Part shown: one piece after another, positions 15,785 through 27,104 of the stretch | Layout: each line of letters begins with the position of its first letter | Position numbering within the stretch: the first letter of the stretch is position 1 | Origin: Bacteroidetes bacterium GWF2_35_48 | Lineage (GTDB): Bacteria; Bacteroidota; Bacteroidia; Bacteroidales; GWF2-35-48 | Reading direction: 5' to 3' | DNA: 64,000 nt | NCBI GenBank assembly: GCA_001769125.1 | Contig: MEOG01000115.1 | Coordinates: forward strand, 1-64,000 | Made by a program: the position numbers and the translations under genes | Notes under the pieces: generated by a model | Databases searched by the model: none | What the model was told of the DNA's origin: nothing | Seen by the model: the letters and a program-made list of their open reading frames with translations, nothing else

Positions 15785-18700
15785 TTACTCAATAATAATT
15801 TTTCCTCTGAATGATTTTTCGCCTTTTAACTCAATAGTATAAAATCCCGGTAACAAATTTCCTTTATTCAAAACAAAATAATTTCCTGTAATATTTTCTT
15901 TTTCATACACTACTTTTCCTGTAATATCTGTAACAAATAAACAGTAGGGCTTGTTTTCAGTATTTGTAAAATAGACAGAAGTTTTTTCATTAAAAGGATT
16001 CGGCCAAATAGAAATACCTGAATGATTCGTTTCATTCGCATTAACCACATCAATAATTCCATTGTCTTCTATATTCGAAAGGCTCTGACTGAATGGCCCG
16101 GCCATATCTTTTGCATTACCGCTTGCCCAGCAGCTATCGCTTTTCATTACGGCAATTCTGTAATAAAATGCGCCCACCGGCTGATAATCTGTAAACGTTG
16201 TCAGGTTGCTTTGTATCGCGCCAATAGGTAACATAAAATCGGGACTTGTACCTCTGTAAATAGTATAAGAAGGAAACGTAAATCCCTCATAATTTTCCCA
16301 TATTAAATTATAAACTCCGACTCCTGTGTTTACCGTTAAATGCATTGTTTTGTGAGCTTCGCTTAAATCAGATTCATTTCCGCAGGTATCAATAAGAGAT
16401 ATTTTATATCGGTCTGATTGCTGCGCAGGATTTGATTCTGTATCAATATACATCGTCATTGCAGAATAGGGAATTGTTGCAAGAAGTTCATAAACATTAC
16501 TAGCGGTGGTTTCCTTATACAATTTATACATTACGATCCCTGATTCAGATTCAGGTTTTTCCCAAATTATCTTATTAAAATTTAAACTGTCAACAGTAAC
16601 CAAACATAAATCCTGCTGAGAATAAGGATGTGCAACATTCACATATATAGAATCCACTCCATAACTGTTGCTTCCGGTGCAACTAACAGAATAATATCCA
16701 GATTCTGCCGCAGTAGTAGTTTGTGTTGTTACGCCATTCGACCATTGGTATTGAAGATACCCGTTTCCTGCATCAAGTTGAACACTTTCTCCATAACAAA
16801 AAACAGTTGAGCCCGTTGAACTTATTGTTACATTCAATGGAGTCGGCTGCCCGACAACAAAACTTGCATTCGCGGTACAATTATTCGCGTCCTGAATAGT
16901 TACACTATAAGTTCCTGCAGCTAATTGTTCGATATCCTGAATTTGCGCTCCATTCGACCATGTATAGGTATAAGGAGGTGTTCCTCCCGTTGGAGTTAAG
17001 TCAATAGTGCCATTTGATAAACCATAAAAAGTTACATCCTGTATAGAAGAAGTAGCTGTTATCTGTGGAGGATTCTGTAAGGTAACACTGGCTGTTTCGG
17101 TACACATATTTGCATCCGACACTGTTACAGAATATGTGTTTGCATTTCTGTTCAATAACGAAGCATAAGGAGAACCATTATTCCAATGATAGGTATAAGG
17201 CTGCGTGCCACCGCTAACATTTGTTATTGCATTTCCATTATAACTACCAAAACAAAGTGGATCACTATGGGTCATATTAATTTGCAGTTGGGCTGGTTCA
17301 AAAACCTGAAAAGAATCTACAACAAAACAATTCAATTGATCTGTTATAGTAACAGAATACATTCCCGCACTAAGATTTTGTGCCATATAATTCGTCTGAA
17401 TAGGATTTGTGCTCCACGCCACAGATAAAGGAGCATCTGGTGAACCTGCTGAAATAGTAGCATACCCGTTATTCCCTCCAAAACAATTTGGCGAATAAAC
17501 AATTAAACTAGTGATATACGTATTAGATGGATTACTTATCGTAATAAATTCGTTAACACTGCATCCTGTATTTGTATTTGTAACTGATACCTGATAATAA
17601 CCGGCAGGAATATTAAATGCTGTATCATTTTGCTGATGAATCTGATCATTCCAAATATAGCTGTATTGTCCCACATCTGGAGGATTTATACTGCTAACCC
17701 ATACTCTCCCATCAGAATTACCACAAGAGGGTGCGATAGAACCGATATTAATATTTTGAATGATTTCATTATTTGGGCTAATATTGACAGTAAGCAAATT
17801 AGAAAACACGCAGCCATTATTATCTGTAACAGTTACAAACAGGGTATCAAAACCAGAAGCAAGATTTGAAACAACATTGCCTGTTGCAGAATTAGCCCAT
17901 AAGTAAGTATAAGGAGAAGCCCCCCCTGTAACATTTGCTGTAGCTGTTCCATCATTTCCACAAACTTCATCTGTTGCAGTGAGGCTAATATTTAGCGGGG
18001 CAGGATTTACAATTGTAAAATTTTCCGTAACAGAAATTCCATTTTGGTCTGTAACAACAACCTGATATGAGCCCTCGCTGTAACCCAAATTATAAAAAAC
18101 AATATCCTGAGAATTGCTTATCAGGTTGCCATAATAATACCACTTATAATTATATGGAGGTAAGCCACCTGTTGCTGTAATATCAATATATCCATCCATA
18201 GTATTCGCACATGTATTTGGATTTACAACCGAACTGAGGAATAAATCATTTACGTAAATAGTATCTGTGAAAGAAGAAGAACAACCAAACTGGTTCGTTG
18301 CAGTAAGAGAAACAGGATATATTCCTACAGTTGTATATAAATGTGAAGGATTTGCAGATGTACTGGTAGAACCATCTCCGAAATTCCATAAATAACTATT
18401 AGCATTTTGAGTAAGATTGGTAAATGTAACACTTGTATTTTCAGGAATCACATATTGCGAAGCCATAAAATTTGTTACAGGATTACGTACACGGATAAAT
18501 CGGAACGAAGAATCCCTTCCACAACCATTCTCTACAACTAATTTTACATTGTATTCGCCACCCTGTGCGAAAGCATGAGAAACATTCATGGTATTTGCAG
18601 TAGTTCCGTCTCTAAAATCCCAGAAGTAGGTGAAATAATTTGCAGCAAGATCCTGATCCGAATATTTAAAAAGAATCGGTTCTCCGGCGCAAATTTCGTC

Positions 18701-20596
18701 TGTATCAACATGAAACCATGGAGAGGGAGTATTTGTACTGCTAATTGTAACCGTTGTTTCAACTGTATCTATTCTGCCACATGCATTTGTAGCGACAACA
18801 TACGCATTAAAAATACCCGTATCCTGATAGGTGTGCAATGTGTAATTCTCAGTACTTGTAGCGCCATCTCCAAAGTGCCAAACATAAGAAGTACCACCCA
18901 CAATTCTGAATGTTACCGCATCTCCAAGGCATCCTGAATAATCTTGATTTCCATCATTTCCTTCAGTTGTGGAGTTATCTACATAATAAAATGTTTCATT
19001 AAGAGGATCATTTTCTACAACAATTGTATCTGTTAGCGTTTTGACATTCCCGCAGGCATTCGTTACAGTAAATGTAAAGATATAAGATCCTTCTTCAGGA
19101 TACTGATGAGAAACAACTTCAATCAGTGAATCAGAATATTCAGAAACATGCATTAATGAATCTCCATCACCAAACCAGATAGAATAATCATAACCACTTT
19201 CTAACATTCTGTTACCATCATCAAAGAAATAAACATTTTCTCCCGGACAAATAAGTCTAGGTATCGCATTAATATTTGATACAGGATAGGCATTGGGGTT
19301 TGCGATTACCCATTTTTTTACTGTATCCTTACCATTGCAATTGTTTGTTGCAATAAATTTAATTTCATGAACACCATTATTTAAAAAAGTATGAACAGGA
19401 TTTTTTTCATCGGAAAAAAAACCATCATCAAAATCCCATTGTGTAGTTATGCTCCCTTGTCCATTTACATAAGCTTGAAATGCAATTTCTTCCCCAGTAC
19501 AAATGTACATAGTGTCTTCATCCCAGTTGTTATTTAAAAAACCAGCCATTGCATAAGGCAAGTCAGAAGGATTGTAGCCAATGGTAATCGTTTGCTGTGA
19601 AGTATCAGAATTTCCACAACCATTGCTAACAATAAGCGTAGATGTGTATGTTCCGGTATCTCCGTATAAATATTTTGTTTCCATTACAGAGGCTGTATTT
19701 CCATCGCCAAAATTCCATAAAAAATTTGTTCCACCAGATGCAGAAAAACGAATAGGTTCATTGGGACAAAATACTTGCTCGGGAATCGAAAAATCAGCAT
19801 TGGCTGGCACATTTTGGGCTATATCTATATTTGCAGAATAAGAATTAGAAATACCACAAATATTCATCACGGTTAGTGTTACATTTCTAAAACCTAATGA
19901 AGAATATGAATACACGGGATTTTGTTCAGAAGAAGTATAGCCGTCATCAAAATCCCAGGAGTAGGTATGATAAAAATTATTACTTGTAAAAGGTATTGCA
20001 TCGCCTGCACAAAACTGGAAACCTGAAGGATTAAAATATGGTTGATTTGGTATAGCAGAATTAGAAACAACGACCTGTTGTGTTACGGAATCATATCCGC
20101 ATTCGGTATAAGAATAAAGAGTAATATTGTAGATTCCTGGCGAATCAAAAGATATTGACGGCCAGTTATATGTGAAGTTTTCCGCATTCCCTAAATTCCA
20201 CCTTATAGAATCATATTGATTATTAATACCAACATTAAATACTTCATTCGGACAAACGGTGTCATTAGGATGTATCACAAATCTATTGGCTCCCTTAACA
20301 AATATATCTTTATGGTACTCTCCCAAATAATTCCCCATGGCATCATACACTTTTAGATCAACATTATAAGTACCTGAATAAAGAAAAGTGTGTGTGGTAT
20401 TTTCTGTTGCTGCAGTTTGACCATCGCCAAAATTCCAGTAGAAAAAAGTTCCTCCTGTTGAAGTATTCGTAAAAATAACCTCCAGCGGATAACATCCCTG
20501 AAAAACATTAACAGTAAATTCTACTTGAGAAAAAACTTTTTCGGTATTTATTATCAGAAATACTAATAATAAAAATAATAAATTTTTAATTTTCAT
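15785..20596 (-). CDS. Large T9SS-secreted PKD/SprB repeat surface protein
   Basis: The 1603-residue exported protein starts with a signal peptide (MKIKNLLFLLLVFLIINTEKVFSQ). About nine PKD-type domains follow (residues roughly 25-780), marked by WNFGDG or WDFDDG motifs. Next come about six SprB-like repeats (about 785-1260) with GG.PPY.Y.W signatures, an Ig-like segment with FCYGESVQLDAG, and two fibronectin-III-like domains (about 1330-1500). The end (ISIWPNPF... LPGFYTIELKGEKSFRGKIIIE) is a type A T9SS sorting domain. Such proteins are displayed on or released from the surface and may bind polysaccharide or act in adhesion. No catalytic domain was seen. It has its own terminator and no close operon partner. 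Confidence 0.9.
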   Translation of the reverse strand: MKIKNLLFLLLVFLIINTEKVFSQVEFTVNVFQGCYPLEVIFTNTSTGGTFFYWNFGDGQTAATENTTHTFLYSGTYNVDLKVYDAMGNYLGEYHKDIFVKGANRFVIHPNDTVCPNEVFNVGINNQYDSIRWNLGNAENFTYNWPSISFDSPGIYNITLYSYTECGYDSVTQQVVVSNSAIPNQPYFNPSGFQFCAGDAIPFTSNNFYHTYSWDFDDGYTSSEQNPVYSYSSLGFRNVTLTVMNICGISNSYSANIDIAQNVPANADFSIPEQVFCPNEPIRFSASGGTNFLWNFGDGNTASVMETKYLYGDTGTYTSTLIVSNGCGNSDTSQQTITIGYNPSDLPYAMAGFLNNNWDEDTMYICTGEEIAFQAYVNGQGSITTQWDFDDGFFSDEKNPVHTFLNNGVHEIKFIATNNCNGKDTVKKWVIANPNAYPVSNINAIPRLICPGENVYFFDDGNRMLESGYDYSIWFGDGDSLMHVSEYSDSLIEVVSHQYPEEGSYIFTFTVTNACGNVKTLTDTIVVENDPLNETFYYVDNSTTEGNDGNQDYSGCLGDAVTFRIVGGTSYVWHFGDGATSTENYTLHTYQDTGIFNAYVVATNACGRIDTVETTVTISSTNTPSPWFHVDTDEICAGEPILFKYSDQDLAANYFTYFWDFRDGTTANTMNVSHAFAQGGEYNVKLVVENGCGRDSSFRFIRVRNPVTNFMASQYVIPENTSVTFTNLTQNANSYLWNFGDGSTSTSANPSHLYTTVGIYPVSLTATNQFGCSSSFTDTIYVNDLFLSSVVNPNTCANTMDGYIDITATGGLPPYNYKWYYYGNLISNSQDIVFYNLGYSEGSYQVVVTDQNGISVTENFTIVNPAPLNISLTATDEVCGNDGTATANVTGGASPYTYLWANSATGNVVSNLASGFDTLFVTVTDNNGCVFSNLLTVNISPNNEIIQNINIGSIAPSCGNSDGRVWVSSINPPDVGQYSYIWNDQIHQQNDTAFNIPAGYYQVSVTNTNTGCSVNEFITISNPSNTYITSLIVYSPNCFGGNNGYATISAGSPDAPLSVAWSTNPIQTNYMAQNLSAGMYSVTITDQLNCFVVDSFQVFEPAQLQINMTHSDPLCFGSYNGNAITNVSGGTQPYTYHWNNGSPYASLLNRNANTYSVTVSDANMCTETASVTLQNPPQITATSSIQDVTFYGLSNGTIDLTPTGGTPPYTYTWSNGAQIQDIEQLAAGTYSVTIQDANNCTANASFVVGQPTPLNVTISSTGSTVFCYGESVQLDAGNGYLQYQWSNGVTTQTTTAAESGYYSVSCTGSNSYGVDSIYVNVAHPYSQQDLCLVTVDSLNFNKIIWEKPESESGIVMYKLYKETTASNVYELLATIPYSAMTMYIDTESNPAQQSDRYKISLIDTCGNESDLSEAHKTMHLTVNTGVGVYNLIWENYEGFTFPSYTIYRGTSPDFMLPIGAIQSNLTTFTDYQPVGAFYYRIAVMKSDSCWASGNAKDMAGPFSQSLSNIEDNGIIDVVNANETNHSGISIWPNPFNEKTSVYFTNTENKPYCLFVTDITGKVVYEKENITGNYFVLNKGNLLPGFYTIELKGEKSFRGKIIIE

Positions 20597-20738
20597 TGTT
20601 TTTTAGTTTTAAAATTTGATAGTAAAGAGGCTGTAAAGATAAATAAAATAACGCAGAAAAAGAGAAATAAAAAAGAATTAAATACCCAAAAAATAAATTC
20701 TTACAATTACCCGTTTTTCGCTCATATCCGCACGTTAA

Positions 20739-20779
20739 CACTCGTCTCCGGGTAATGCTTTGTGGGGAGGGGACGAGTG
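20739..20779. repeat. Family E hairpin, copy 1
   Basis: CACTCGTC and GACGAGTG form a perfect 8-bp stem. The loop CCGGGTAATGC...GGGGAGG is shared with the copies at 20996-21046 and 44872-44988. It stands immediately beside family A copy 1, in the 459-bp gap between the PKD/SprB gene and mutS. Confidence 0.65.
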
Positions 20780-20795
20780 CGCTTGTTTGTAATTA

Positions 20796-20958
20796 GTGTC
20801 AGCAAGAAAACTCATGTTTTTTGCTCACAATGTATGTGCCTGATAAGAAAACGTCAAGTTCAAGGCTTGCGAAGACCTGAAAATTAGGAGTGTACTAATG
20901 TACATGACTACTTTTCAGGTTAAGCGTAACGATGAAATTGGCGTTTTCTTGCAGGCAC
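20796..20958 (-). repeat. Family A nested palindrome, copy 1 (reverse orientation)
   Basis: Read on the reverse strand it matches the copy at 57113-57300 almost base for base. Outer arms are GTGCCTG...CAGGCAC, the middle stem is ACCTGAAAA / TTTTCAGGT, and the tip is TGTAC-ATTA-GTACA. A second small hairpin with AGCAA / TTGCT arms lies at the 20796 side. There is no ORF. It lacks the extra loop insert found in copies 2 and 3. See the finding on compensatory changes. Confidence 0.85.
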
Positions 20959-20995
20959 TAATTATTTGTTTTTAGAAACAAGCCCTATTTTCCCC

Positions 20996-21046
20996 CGTTC
21001 GCGCTCGTCTCCGGGTAATGCATTGCTGGGAGGGGATGCGTGCGAA
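20996..21046. repeat. Family E hairpin, copy 2, abutting the mutS stop
   Basis: TTCGCGCTCGTC pairs with GATGCGTGCGAA at 11 of 12 positions, two of them G-T. The loop CTCCGGGTAATGCATTGC resembles copy 1. It lies about 10 bases beyond the mutS stop codon and so could serve as a 3' hairpin for mutS, although no T-run follows. Confidence 0.6.
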
Positions 21047-21055
21047 TCTTTGCAA

Positions 21056-23683
21056 TCAGATTCCCGAAATTTTCTTAATTTCATTCAACTTGTTCAAAGC
21101 CTCTATAGGAGTAAGATTGTTTACATCAAGATTTTTTATTTCATCGCGAATTTGTTTCAGAACAGGATCTTCAAGCTGAAAAAAACTAAGCTGATAACCC
21201 TCTCTGTGACTTGCAATGTCGGCAACAGGCTTTGTCAAAGTTTTTTTCTGATGCGATTCCTCCAATTCTTTTAATATTTCATTCGCCCTGCTGACAACAC
21301 TTTTGGGCATTCCGGCCATACGCGCCACATGAATACCGAAGCTGTGTTCACTGCCTCCCCTGACTAATTTTCTTAAGAAAATAACTTTATTGTTGTATTC
21401 TTTTACTGTAACATTATAATTTTTTATTCTTGAAAAATTATTTTCCATTTCATTCAGTTCATGATAATGGGTTGCAAAAAGTGTTTTTGCTTTTGCAGCC
21501 GGATGCTCGTGAATATATTCTGCAATGGCCCATGCAATAGAAATGCCGTCATACGTACTGGTGCCTCTTCCGAGCTCGTCTAATAAAATCAGGCTGCGCG
21601 AAGAAAGATTATTCAAAATACTTGCAGCTTCATTCATTTCAACCATAAACGTAGATTCGCCGAGCGAAATATTATCAGAAGCCCCAACACGTGTAAATAT
21701 TTTATCAACGACTCCAATCTTTGCAGAAGAAGCAGGAACATACGAACCCATTTGCGCCATCAGCGTAATCAAAGCAATCTGACGCAATAGGGCAGATTTT
21801 CCTGCCATATTCGGTCCTGTTATAATAATTATCTGCTGCTCATCTGTATCCAAAAAAACATCGTTCGGGATATACTCTTCCCCAATGGGCAATTGCTTTT
21901 CAATTACCGGATGCCGACCATTTTTAATATCAATAATTAATGAATCATTAATTTCCGGTTTTGTATAATTATTCTGCAAGGCAATTGTAGAAAAAGAAAG
22001 CATGCAATCGAGCCGTGCAATTAAACTTGCATTGTATTGTACAGGCGCAATAAAATCAGAAATGTACAGAACAAGATCGTTAAATATTTTTTGCTCCAGA
22101 GTAAGAATTTTTTCCTCAGCTCCTAAAATTTTTGTTTCGTATTCTTTCAATTCTTCGTTGATATATCGCTCTGCGCCTACTAATGTTTGCTTACGTATCC
22201 ATTCCTGTGGGACCTTGTCTTTATGTGTATTTCTGACTTCAAAATAATAACCGAAAACACTGTTAAAACCAATTTTAAGGGAGCTGATTCCCGTTCTTTC
22301 TGTTTCCTGTTGCTGCATCTGTAAAAGATAATCTTTACCGGAATAAGCAATGACACGCAATTCATCGAGTTCCGCATTTATCCCTTCTGAAATCACACCG
22401 CCTTTTAACATCTGTGCAGGAGGTTCAGCTATTATTTCACGTTCAATTCTTTCTTTAACAGTATTGCAGGGATTAAGCTGCTCACCGATTTTTTTCAGCG
22501 TATCATTTGAAGAAGCCAGACATTGCTCTCTGACAGGAGCTATAGCAGACAGCGCATTTTTCAGTTGAACGATTTCTCTGGGAGAAACTCTTAATGTTGC
22601 AACTTTTGAAATGATACGCTCCAGATCGCCAATCTGCTTAATATACGATTCTATTTCTGATTTTACTTCATCATGCGAATTAAAAAAATCAACAACGCTC
22701 AAGCGTTCATTAATAGGGCGTATATCTTTAAGCGGAAGAGAAATCCACTTCTTAAGCATTCTCGCCCCCATAGGGGAAATAGTACGATCAATAACATCAA
22801 TAAGGGTTTTGGCACCTTCATGCAGGGAATAAAAAAGCTCAAGATTTCTTACGGTAAACTTATCGAGCCAAACGTAACGGTCTTCTTCAATTCTTGAAAT
22901 TTTCGTAATATGATTCAGCTTGTCGTGCTCGGTAAGATCCAGATAACATAATACTGCCCCGGCAGCAATAATGCCGAAATTCAGGTTTTGAATTCCAAAA
23001 CCTTTCAATGAATTTGTTTCAAACTGTTTGAGTAAACGGCTGCTCGCATTTTCTTCTGTGAAAACCCAGTCTTCAAGCGTATAGGAATAAAATTTTTTTC
23101 CGAAAATTTCAAAAAATAATTGTTGCTTATTGCGCTCGTAAACCACCTCTTTCGGTTGAAAATTCTGAAGCAGTTTTTCAATATACTCAAAAGAACCTTC
23201 CGATGTATAAAACTCTCCTGTTGATATATCAAGAAATGCTACACCTGCAATTTTTTTATCAATATGCACGGCAGCAAGAAAATTATTTTCATTATGCTCA
23301 AGCACATTATCATTAAGAGAAACACCGGGAGTAACAAGTTCGGTAACGCCACGTTTTACTATGTTTTTAGTAAGTTTCGGGTCTTCTAATTGTTCACAGA
23401 TAGCAACACGCTGACCTGCGCGAACGAGCTTTGGAAGATACGTATCAAGCGCATGATAAGGAAATCCGGCTAAATCAATAAAAGAAGCAGAACCATTCGC
23501 ACGTTTGGTTAATACAATGCCAAGTATTTCTGAAGTTTTTACAGCATCGGGACCGAATGTTTCATAAAAATCGCCGACACGAAAAAGCAATATAGCATCA
23601 GGATGTTTCGTCTTAATTGCATTGTACTGCTTCATTAATGGCGTTTCAACATCCATACCGTTCATTGCTTCCTTTTTTGCCAT
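21056..23683 (-). CDS. mutS: DNA mismatch repair ATPase MutS
   Basis: MutS recognises mismatches and starts repair with MutL. The 875-residue protein has the mismatch-binding motif VGDFYETFG near the N terminus (the Phe-x-Glu pair is FYE), the connector and lever domains, and the ATPase domain with Walker [15 protein letters not shown], the segment [18 protein letters not shown], Walker [17 protein letters not shown] and the FATHYHEL histidine motif. Length is normal for full MutS1. The ATG gives [20 protein letters not shown]; the mature mismatch domain starts at [11 protein letters not shown]. It stands alone, with repeat-rich spacers on both sides. Confidence 0.97.
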   Translation of the reverse strand: MAKKEAMNGMDVETPLMKQYNAIKTKHPDAILLFRVGDFYETFGPDAVKTSEILGIVLTKRANGSASFIDLAGFPYHALDTYLPKLVRAGQRVAICEQLEDPKLTKNIVKRGVTELVTPGVSLNDNVLEHNENNFLAAVHIDKKIAGVAFLDISTGEFYTSEGSFEYIEKLLQNFQPKEVVYERNKQQLFFEIFGKKFYSYTLEDWVFTEENASSRLLKQFETNSLKGFGIQNLNFGIIAAGAVLCYLDLTEHDKLNHITKISRIEEDRYVWLDKFTVRNLELFYSLHEGAKTLIDVIDRTISPMGARMLKKWISLPLKDIRPINERLSVVDFFNSHDEVKSEIESYIKQIGDLERIISKVATLRVSPREIVQLKNALSAIAPVREQCLASSNDTLKKIGEQLNPCNTVKERIEREIIAEPPAQMLKGGVISEGINAELDELRVIAYSGKDYLLQMQQQETERTGISSLKIGFNSVFGYYFEVRNTHKDKVPQEWIRKQTLVGAERYINEELKEYETKILGAEEKILTLEQKIFNDLVLYISDFIAPVQYNASLIARLDCMLSFSTIALQNNYTKPEINDSLIIDIKNGRHPVIEKQLPIGEEYIPNDVFLDTDEQQIIIITGPNMAGKSALLRQIALITLMAQMGSYVPASSAKIGVVDKIFTRVGASDNISLGESTFMVEMNEAASILNNLSSRSLILLDELGRGTSTYDGISIAWAIAEYIHEHPAAKAKTLFATHYHELNEMENNFSRIKNYNVTVKEYNNKVIFLRKLVRGGSEHSFGIHVARMAGMPKSVVSRANEILKELEESHQKKTLTKPVADIASHREGYQLSFFQLEDPVLKQIRDEIKNLDVNNLTPIEALNKLNEIKKISGI

Positions 23684-23739
23684 AATTGCTATTGTATTGT
23701 AAATAAATTAAAATCATTCTATTCTTCCTACTCCTACTC

Positions 23740-23767
23740 CCTGCCTGCTTGACGCAGTCTGGCAGGC
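23740..23767. repeat. Family D palindrome, copy 1
   Basis: CTGCCTG and CTGGCAG-type arms flank TTGACGCAGT. Its reverse complement (CCTGCCAGACTGCGTCAAGC) matches the element at 55436-55479 except for an 18-base insertion there. It is embedded in TCCTAC repeats. Confidence 0.55.
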
Positions 23768-23812
23768 TACTCCTACTCCTACTCCTTAATCTATATATTA
23801 TATTTCTCCCGC

Positions 23813-23864
23813 AAACCTGTGAGGATAGCCTCCGCACAAGCTTTCCCGCGATACCTCACAGGAT
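23813..23864. repeat. Family B palindrome, copy 2
   Basis: CCTGTGAGG and CCTCACAGG form a 9-bp perfect stem. The loop contains CGCACAAGC, also present in the copy at 56980-57028. The rest of the loop differs between copies. Confidence 0.65.
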
Positions 23865-24256
23865 TGCTTAAATTTTCGATTAAGGATTAAGGATGAGGAT
23901 TAAGGATTAAAGAGCGAGACAGAGTATTCCTACACCTAATCCTACTCCTACTCCTAAATCCTAAATCCCTATCAACCACTCTCACCAAAAAACAAAAATA
24001 CAATTATCTCCCGCTTTTAAAATATAAGTTGATTGATTGTTGAAAAATTGATTTCAGACGGAATAAAAGATGTATAATTATCATTAATGATGAGTTGAAA
24101 GTTGCAAGTTGTAACCAATAACCTGTAACCTGCAACTATAAACTGCCATAAAAACACTCCTACTAAAAATATGATATACCTCATATATTAACATTTATCA
24201 GTATAATCCACGATGCAGAATAATATACAAACCTGATATTCGCAAAAAAAAATGAT

Positions 24257-26275
24257 ATGATGATAACTTCAACGCAAAATAAGCTGGCTAATGAGAAGAG
24301 CCTCTATTTACGACAACATGCTGAAAATCTCGTGAACTGGCATCCATGGGGAAATGAAGTGCTTGAAAAAGCAAAGTCGGAAAACAAGCCCATTCTTATT
24401 AGCATTGGCTATTCATCGTGTCACTGGTGTCATGTTATGGAGCGTGAATCCTTCATGGATAAAAAAATTGCAGAATTCATGAATGAACATTTTGTTAATA
24501 TCAAGGCAGACCGTGAAGAGCGACCGGATATAGACCAGTTATATATGAATGCTGCTATTGTTTCAAGCGGAAGAAGTGGCTGGCCTTTAAATTGTTTTGC
24601 ATTGCCTGATGGAACTCCATTTTATGGTACAAGTTATATGCCGCCTCAGGAGTGGTTGCAATTTATTTCGAGCATTTCTGACACCTGGAAAAACAAACCT
24701 GAGCTGATACAAGAATCTGCACTACAATTAGCTGATGGCGTAAATAGTATGATTTGGCCGATTAAAAATGAAAACGCTTCTGATATCAGCATAGCAGAAA
24801 TTAAGGAAATGTACGAAAATTGGAAAAAAGAACTGGATATGATAAATGGAGGAGCACTATATACACCAAAATTTCCAATGCCGGTAAATTATCAATTTTT
24901 TCTTCGCTATACTTCATTTTTCAAAGATGAAACATTAGAAGAACACATTACAAAAACATTATTAAACATTGCTAAAGGTGGCATTTACGACCACATTTTA
25001 GGAGGTTTTGCACGCTACGCAACGGATGAAAAATGGATGATTCCTCATTTCGAGAAAATGCTGTATGATAATGCTCAGCTTGTGAGTCTCTATAGTGAAG
25101 CATATAAACAAAATCCAAATCCTTTTTACAAACAGGCTGTTTACGAAACTCTTTGTTTTATCAAATCAGAAATGACATCGCCTGAAGGAGGCTTTTATTC
25201 TTCCATTGATGCTGACAGTGATGGAATAGAAGGCAAATTTTATTTATGGAAATACAATGAAATTACTCATGTTCTCGGGAAAAATGCCGAATTATTTTGT
25301 GAATATTTTTCTATAACAAAACAGGGAAATTTTGAAGAAACAAACATACTTCATATACAAAAAGAACCTGAAATGATTGCTGCTAAATACGGCATGAATA
25401 CAGACCCCTTCATTCAAATCATTACTCAATGCAAACGTCTGCTGATAGAAGAACGAGAAAAACGGATAAAGCCTGTTACTGATAAAAAAATTATCACAGC
25501 ATGGAATGCATTAATGATAAAAGCATATATTGATGCATATAAAACTTTCGGGGAAGATTTATTTATCGAATGGGCAATTGCAGGTGCTGAATTTCTGGAA
25601 GAAAATCTAATTTCTAAAGATGGTATACTAAAGCACATTTTTAATAATGAAATTGCCGTCAATAAAGCATTTTTAGATGATTATGCATTTACAGCAGATG
25701 CATTCATCGCAATTTATCAGGCTACTTTTGATGAGAAATGGCTGATACTATCAAAACAAATTACAGATGTTGCAATCAATCATTTTTATGACGAACAGAC
25801 TCAGTTGTTCTTTTATTCTTCAAAAAATTCCGAAAAACTATTTACAAGAAATATAGAAATAACAGACAATGTTATACCTTCTTCAAACTCTGAAATGGCG
25901 CGTGTTCTGTTTACTCTTTCAATATATTTTCGAAACAATGCGTATGAAAAAATATCAAAAGAAATGCTTGTACGGATAAAAGACAAATTACTGGGAAGCG
26001 GTTCATTCCATGCTAACTGGGGAATTCTTGCTCTTGAACAATTGATGCCTTTTTACGAAATTACAATTACAGGAAAAAACACGTATGAAGAACGAAAAAA
26101 ACTGAATAAATTATTTTTTCCAAATGCTGTTACCGGAGGCGCAGATACTACGAGCAAACTGCCTTTATCAGAGGGAAAAGATTACAATTCAGAAATAAGC
26201 ATACAAGCCTGTTTTGATAATTCTTGTTTGAAGCCTGTAGGTTCAGTTGAGGCGTTGTTAGAACTCATAAAATAA
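24257..26275 (+). CDS. DUF255 thioredoxin-like protein (YyaL/SSP411 family)
   Basis: The 672-residue cytoplasmic protein starts with the DUF255 domain: [25 protein letters not shown], then the CxxC pair in [14 protein letters not shown] (Cys55 and Cys58), then [14 protein letters not shown] and [23 protein letters not shown]. The rest forms an alpha/alpha-toroid typical of the family, with [35 protein letters not shown] and [15 protein letters not shown]. Relatives are widely conserved and have been linked to redox or glycoside-type chemistry, but no reaction is firmly established. Length is normal. No operon partner is adjacent. Confidence 0.9.
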   Translation: MMITSTQNKLANEKSLYLRQHAENLVNWHPWGNEVLEKAKSENKPILISIGYSSCHWCHVMERESFMDKKIAEFMNEHFVNIKADREERPDIDQLYMNAAIVSSGRSGWPLNCFALPDGTPFYGTSYMPPQEWLQFISSISDTWKNKPELIQESALQLADGVNSMIWPIKNENASDISIAEIKEMYENWKKELDMINGGALYTPKFPMPVNYQFFLRYTSFFKDETLEEHITKTLLNIAKGGIYDHILGGFARYATDEKWMIPHFEKMLYDNAQLVSLYSEAYKQNPNPFYKQAVYETLCFIKSEMTSPEGGFYSSIDADSDGIEGKFYLWKYNEITHVLGKNAELFCEYFSITKQGNFEETNILHIQKEPEMIAAKYGMNTDPFIQIITQCKRLLIEEREKRIKPVTDKKIITAWNALMIKAYIDAYKTFGEDLFIEWAIAGAEFLEENLISKDGILKHIFNNEIAVNKAFLDDYAFTADAFIAIYQATFDEKWLILSKQITDVAINHFYDEQTQLFFYSSKNSEKLFTRNIEITDNVIPSSNSEMARVLFTLSIYFRNNAYEKISKEMLVRIKDKLLGSGSFHANWGILALEQLMPFYEITITGKNTYEERKKLNKLFFPNAVTGGADTTSKLPLSEGKDYNSEISIQACFDNSCLKPVGSVEALLELIK

Positions 26276-26354
26276 GGGGGCATGTAAAATGTGTCTTCGA
26301 CAAGCCCAGGCGTCGCTAATGCTCAGATACTGCTATCCAATTATATATTGCGCA

Positions 26355-27104
26355 TTACAAATTCAAAGCTGCTTTCAAAAGCTTATAACCTGAATTACTA
26401 GCCCGCAGCGATTGATTATTTTTCATAATTACGACATAGCTATCTTTATCATAATGCTCAAGTCTGGCTATTTCAGATATGTTTGCTATGAATGACCTGT
26501 GAACTCTGATAAATTTCTTCGGATCAAGATGCGATTCAAGGTACTTCATGGTTTTTTCTTTCAGAAATTTTCCATCTTTGGTATGAATCATCACATAATC
26601 GCCTTCTGCCTCAAAATAAAAAATATCTTCTACCGGAATAACATGAATTTTTGATTTTGTTTTTACTGCAATTCTATAGATATATTCTTCTTTCTCGTCT
26701 ATTGTATTAATAATATTTTTTGCGAATACACCAGAAGAAAAACCGGAATTTAATTTTTCCAAAGCTTTAGAAACCGCAGCAGTAAAGCGATCTCTGGAAT
26801 AAGGCTTTAACAGATAATCAACAGCATTTGCCTCAAAAGCTTTAATCGCGTACTGATCGTAAGCTGTAGAAAACACGACAAGTGGTTTGTGATCCAGCAA
26901 ATCGAGTACTTCAAAACCTGTTAATTTGGGCATTTGAACATCCAGAAAAACTAGATCGGGCTTCAACTCATTTATTGTTTTAACAGCAGTAAATCCATCT
27001 GAACATTCTGCTATCAGATCAAGTTCAGAAATATCCTGAAGATAATTTTTCAATAAAATTCTTGCAGGCTCTTCATCTTCAATTATCATTATTTTGTAAG
27101 CCAT
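26355..27104 (-). CDS. LytTR-family response regulator
   Basis: The 249-residue protein has an N-terminal receiver domain with the phospho-acceptor Asp55 in LVFLDVQMPKLTG and the conserved lysine in YLLKPYSRDRF. A C-terminal LytTR DNA-binding domain follows, with IHVIPVEDIFYFEAEGDYVMIHT, KFIRVHRSFIANISEI and a final helix-rich tail. LytTR regulators bind pairs of direct repeats spaced about two helical turns apart; a matching arrangement lies upstream of this operon at 28181-28243. Its kinase is encoded immediately upstream, the kinase stop and this ATG being adjacent, so translation is probably coupled. Confidence 0.95.
   Translation of the reverse strand: MAYKIMIIEDEEPARILLKNYLQDISELDLIAECSDGFTAVKTINELKPDLVFLDVQMPKLTGFEVLDLLDHKPLVVFSTAYDQYAIKAFEANAVDYLLKPYSRDRFTAAVSKALEKLNSGFSSGVFAKNIINTIDEKEEYIYRIAVKTKSKIHVIPVEDIFYFEAEGDYVMIHTKDGKFLKEKTMKYLESHLDPKKFIRVHRSFIANISEIARLEHYDKDSYVVIMKNNQSLRASNSGYKLLKAALNL

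Larger units (their letters stand above)
23727..23980. repeat. Low-complexity TCCTAC / ATTAAGG strings upstream of mutS
   Basis: Tandem TCCTAC (GTAGGA on the other strand) units occur at about 23727-23790 and 23930-23960, and ATTAAGG units at about 23876-23910. Families B and D palindromes sit between them. The remainder of the 573-bp mutS to DUF255 gap (to 24256) includes a short string of GTTGCAAGTTG / AACCTGTAACCTGC units near 24100. No ORF was seen. Confidence 0.65.
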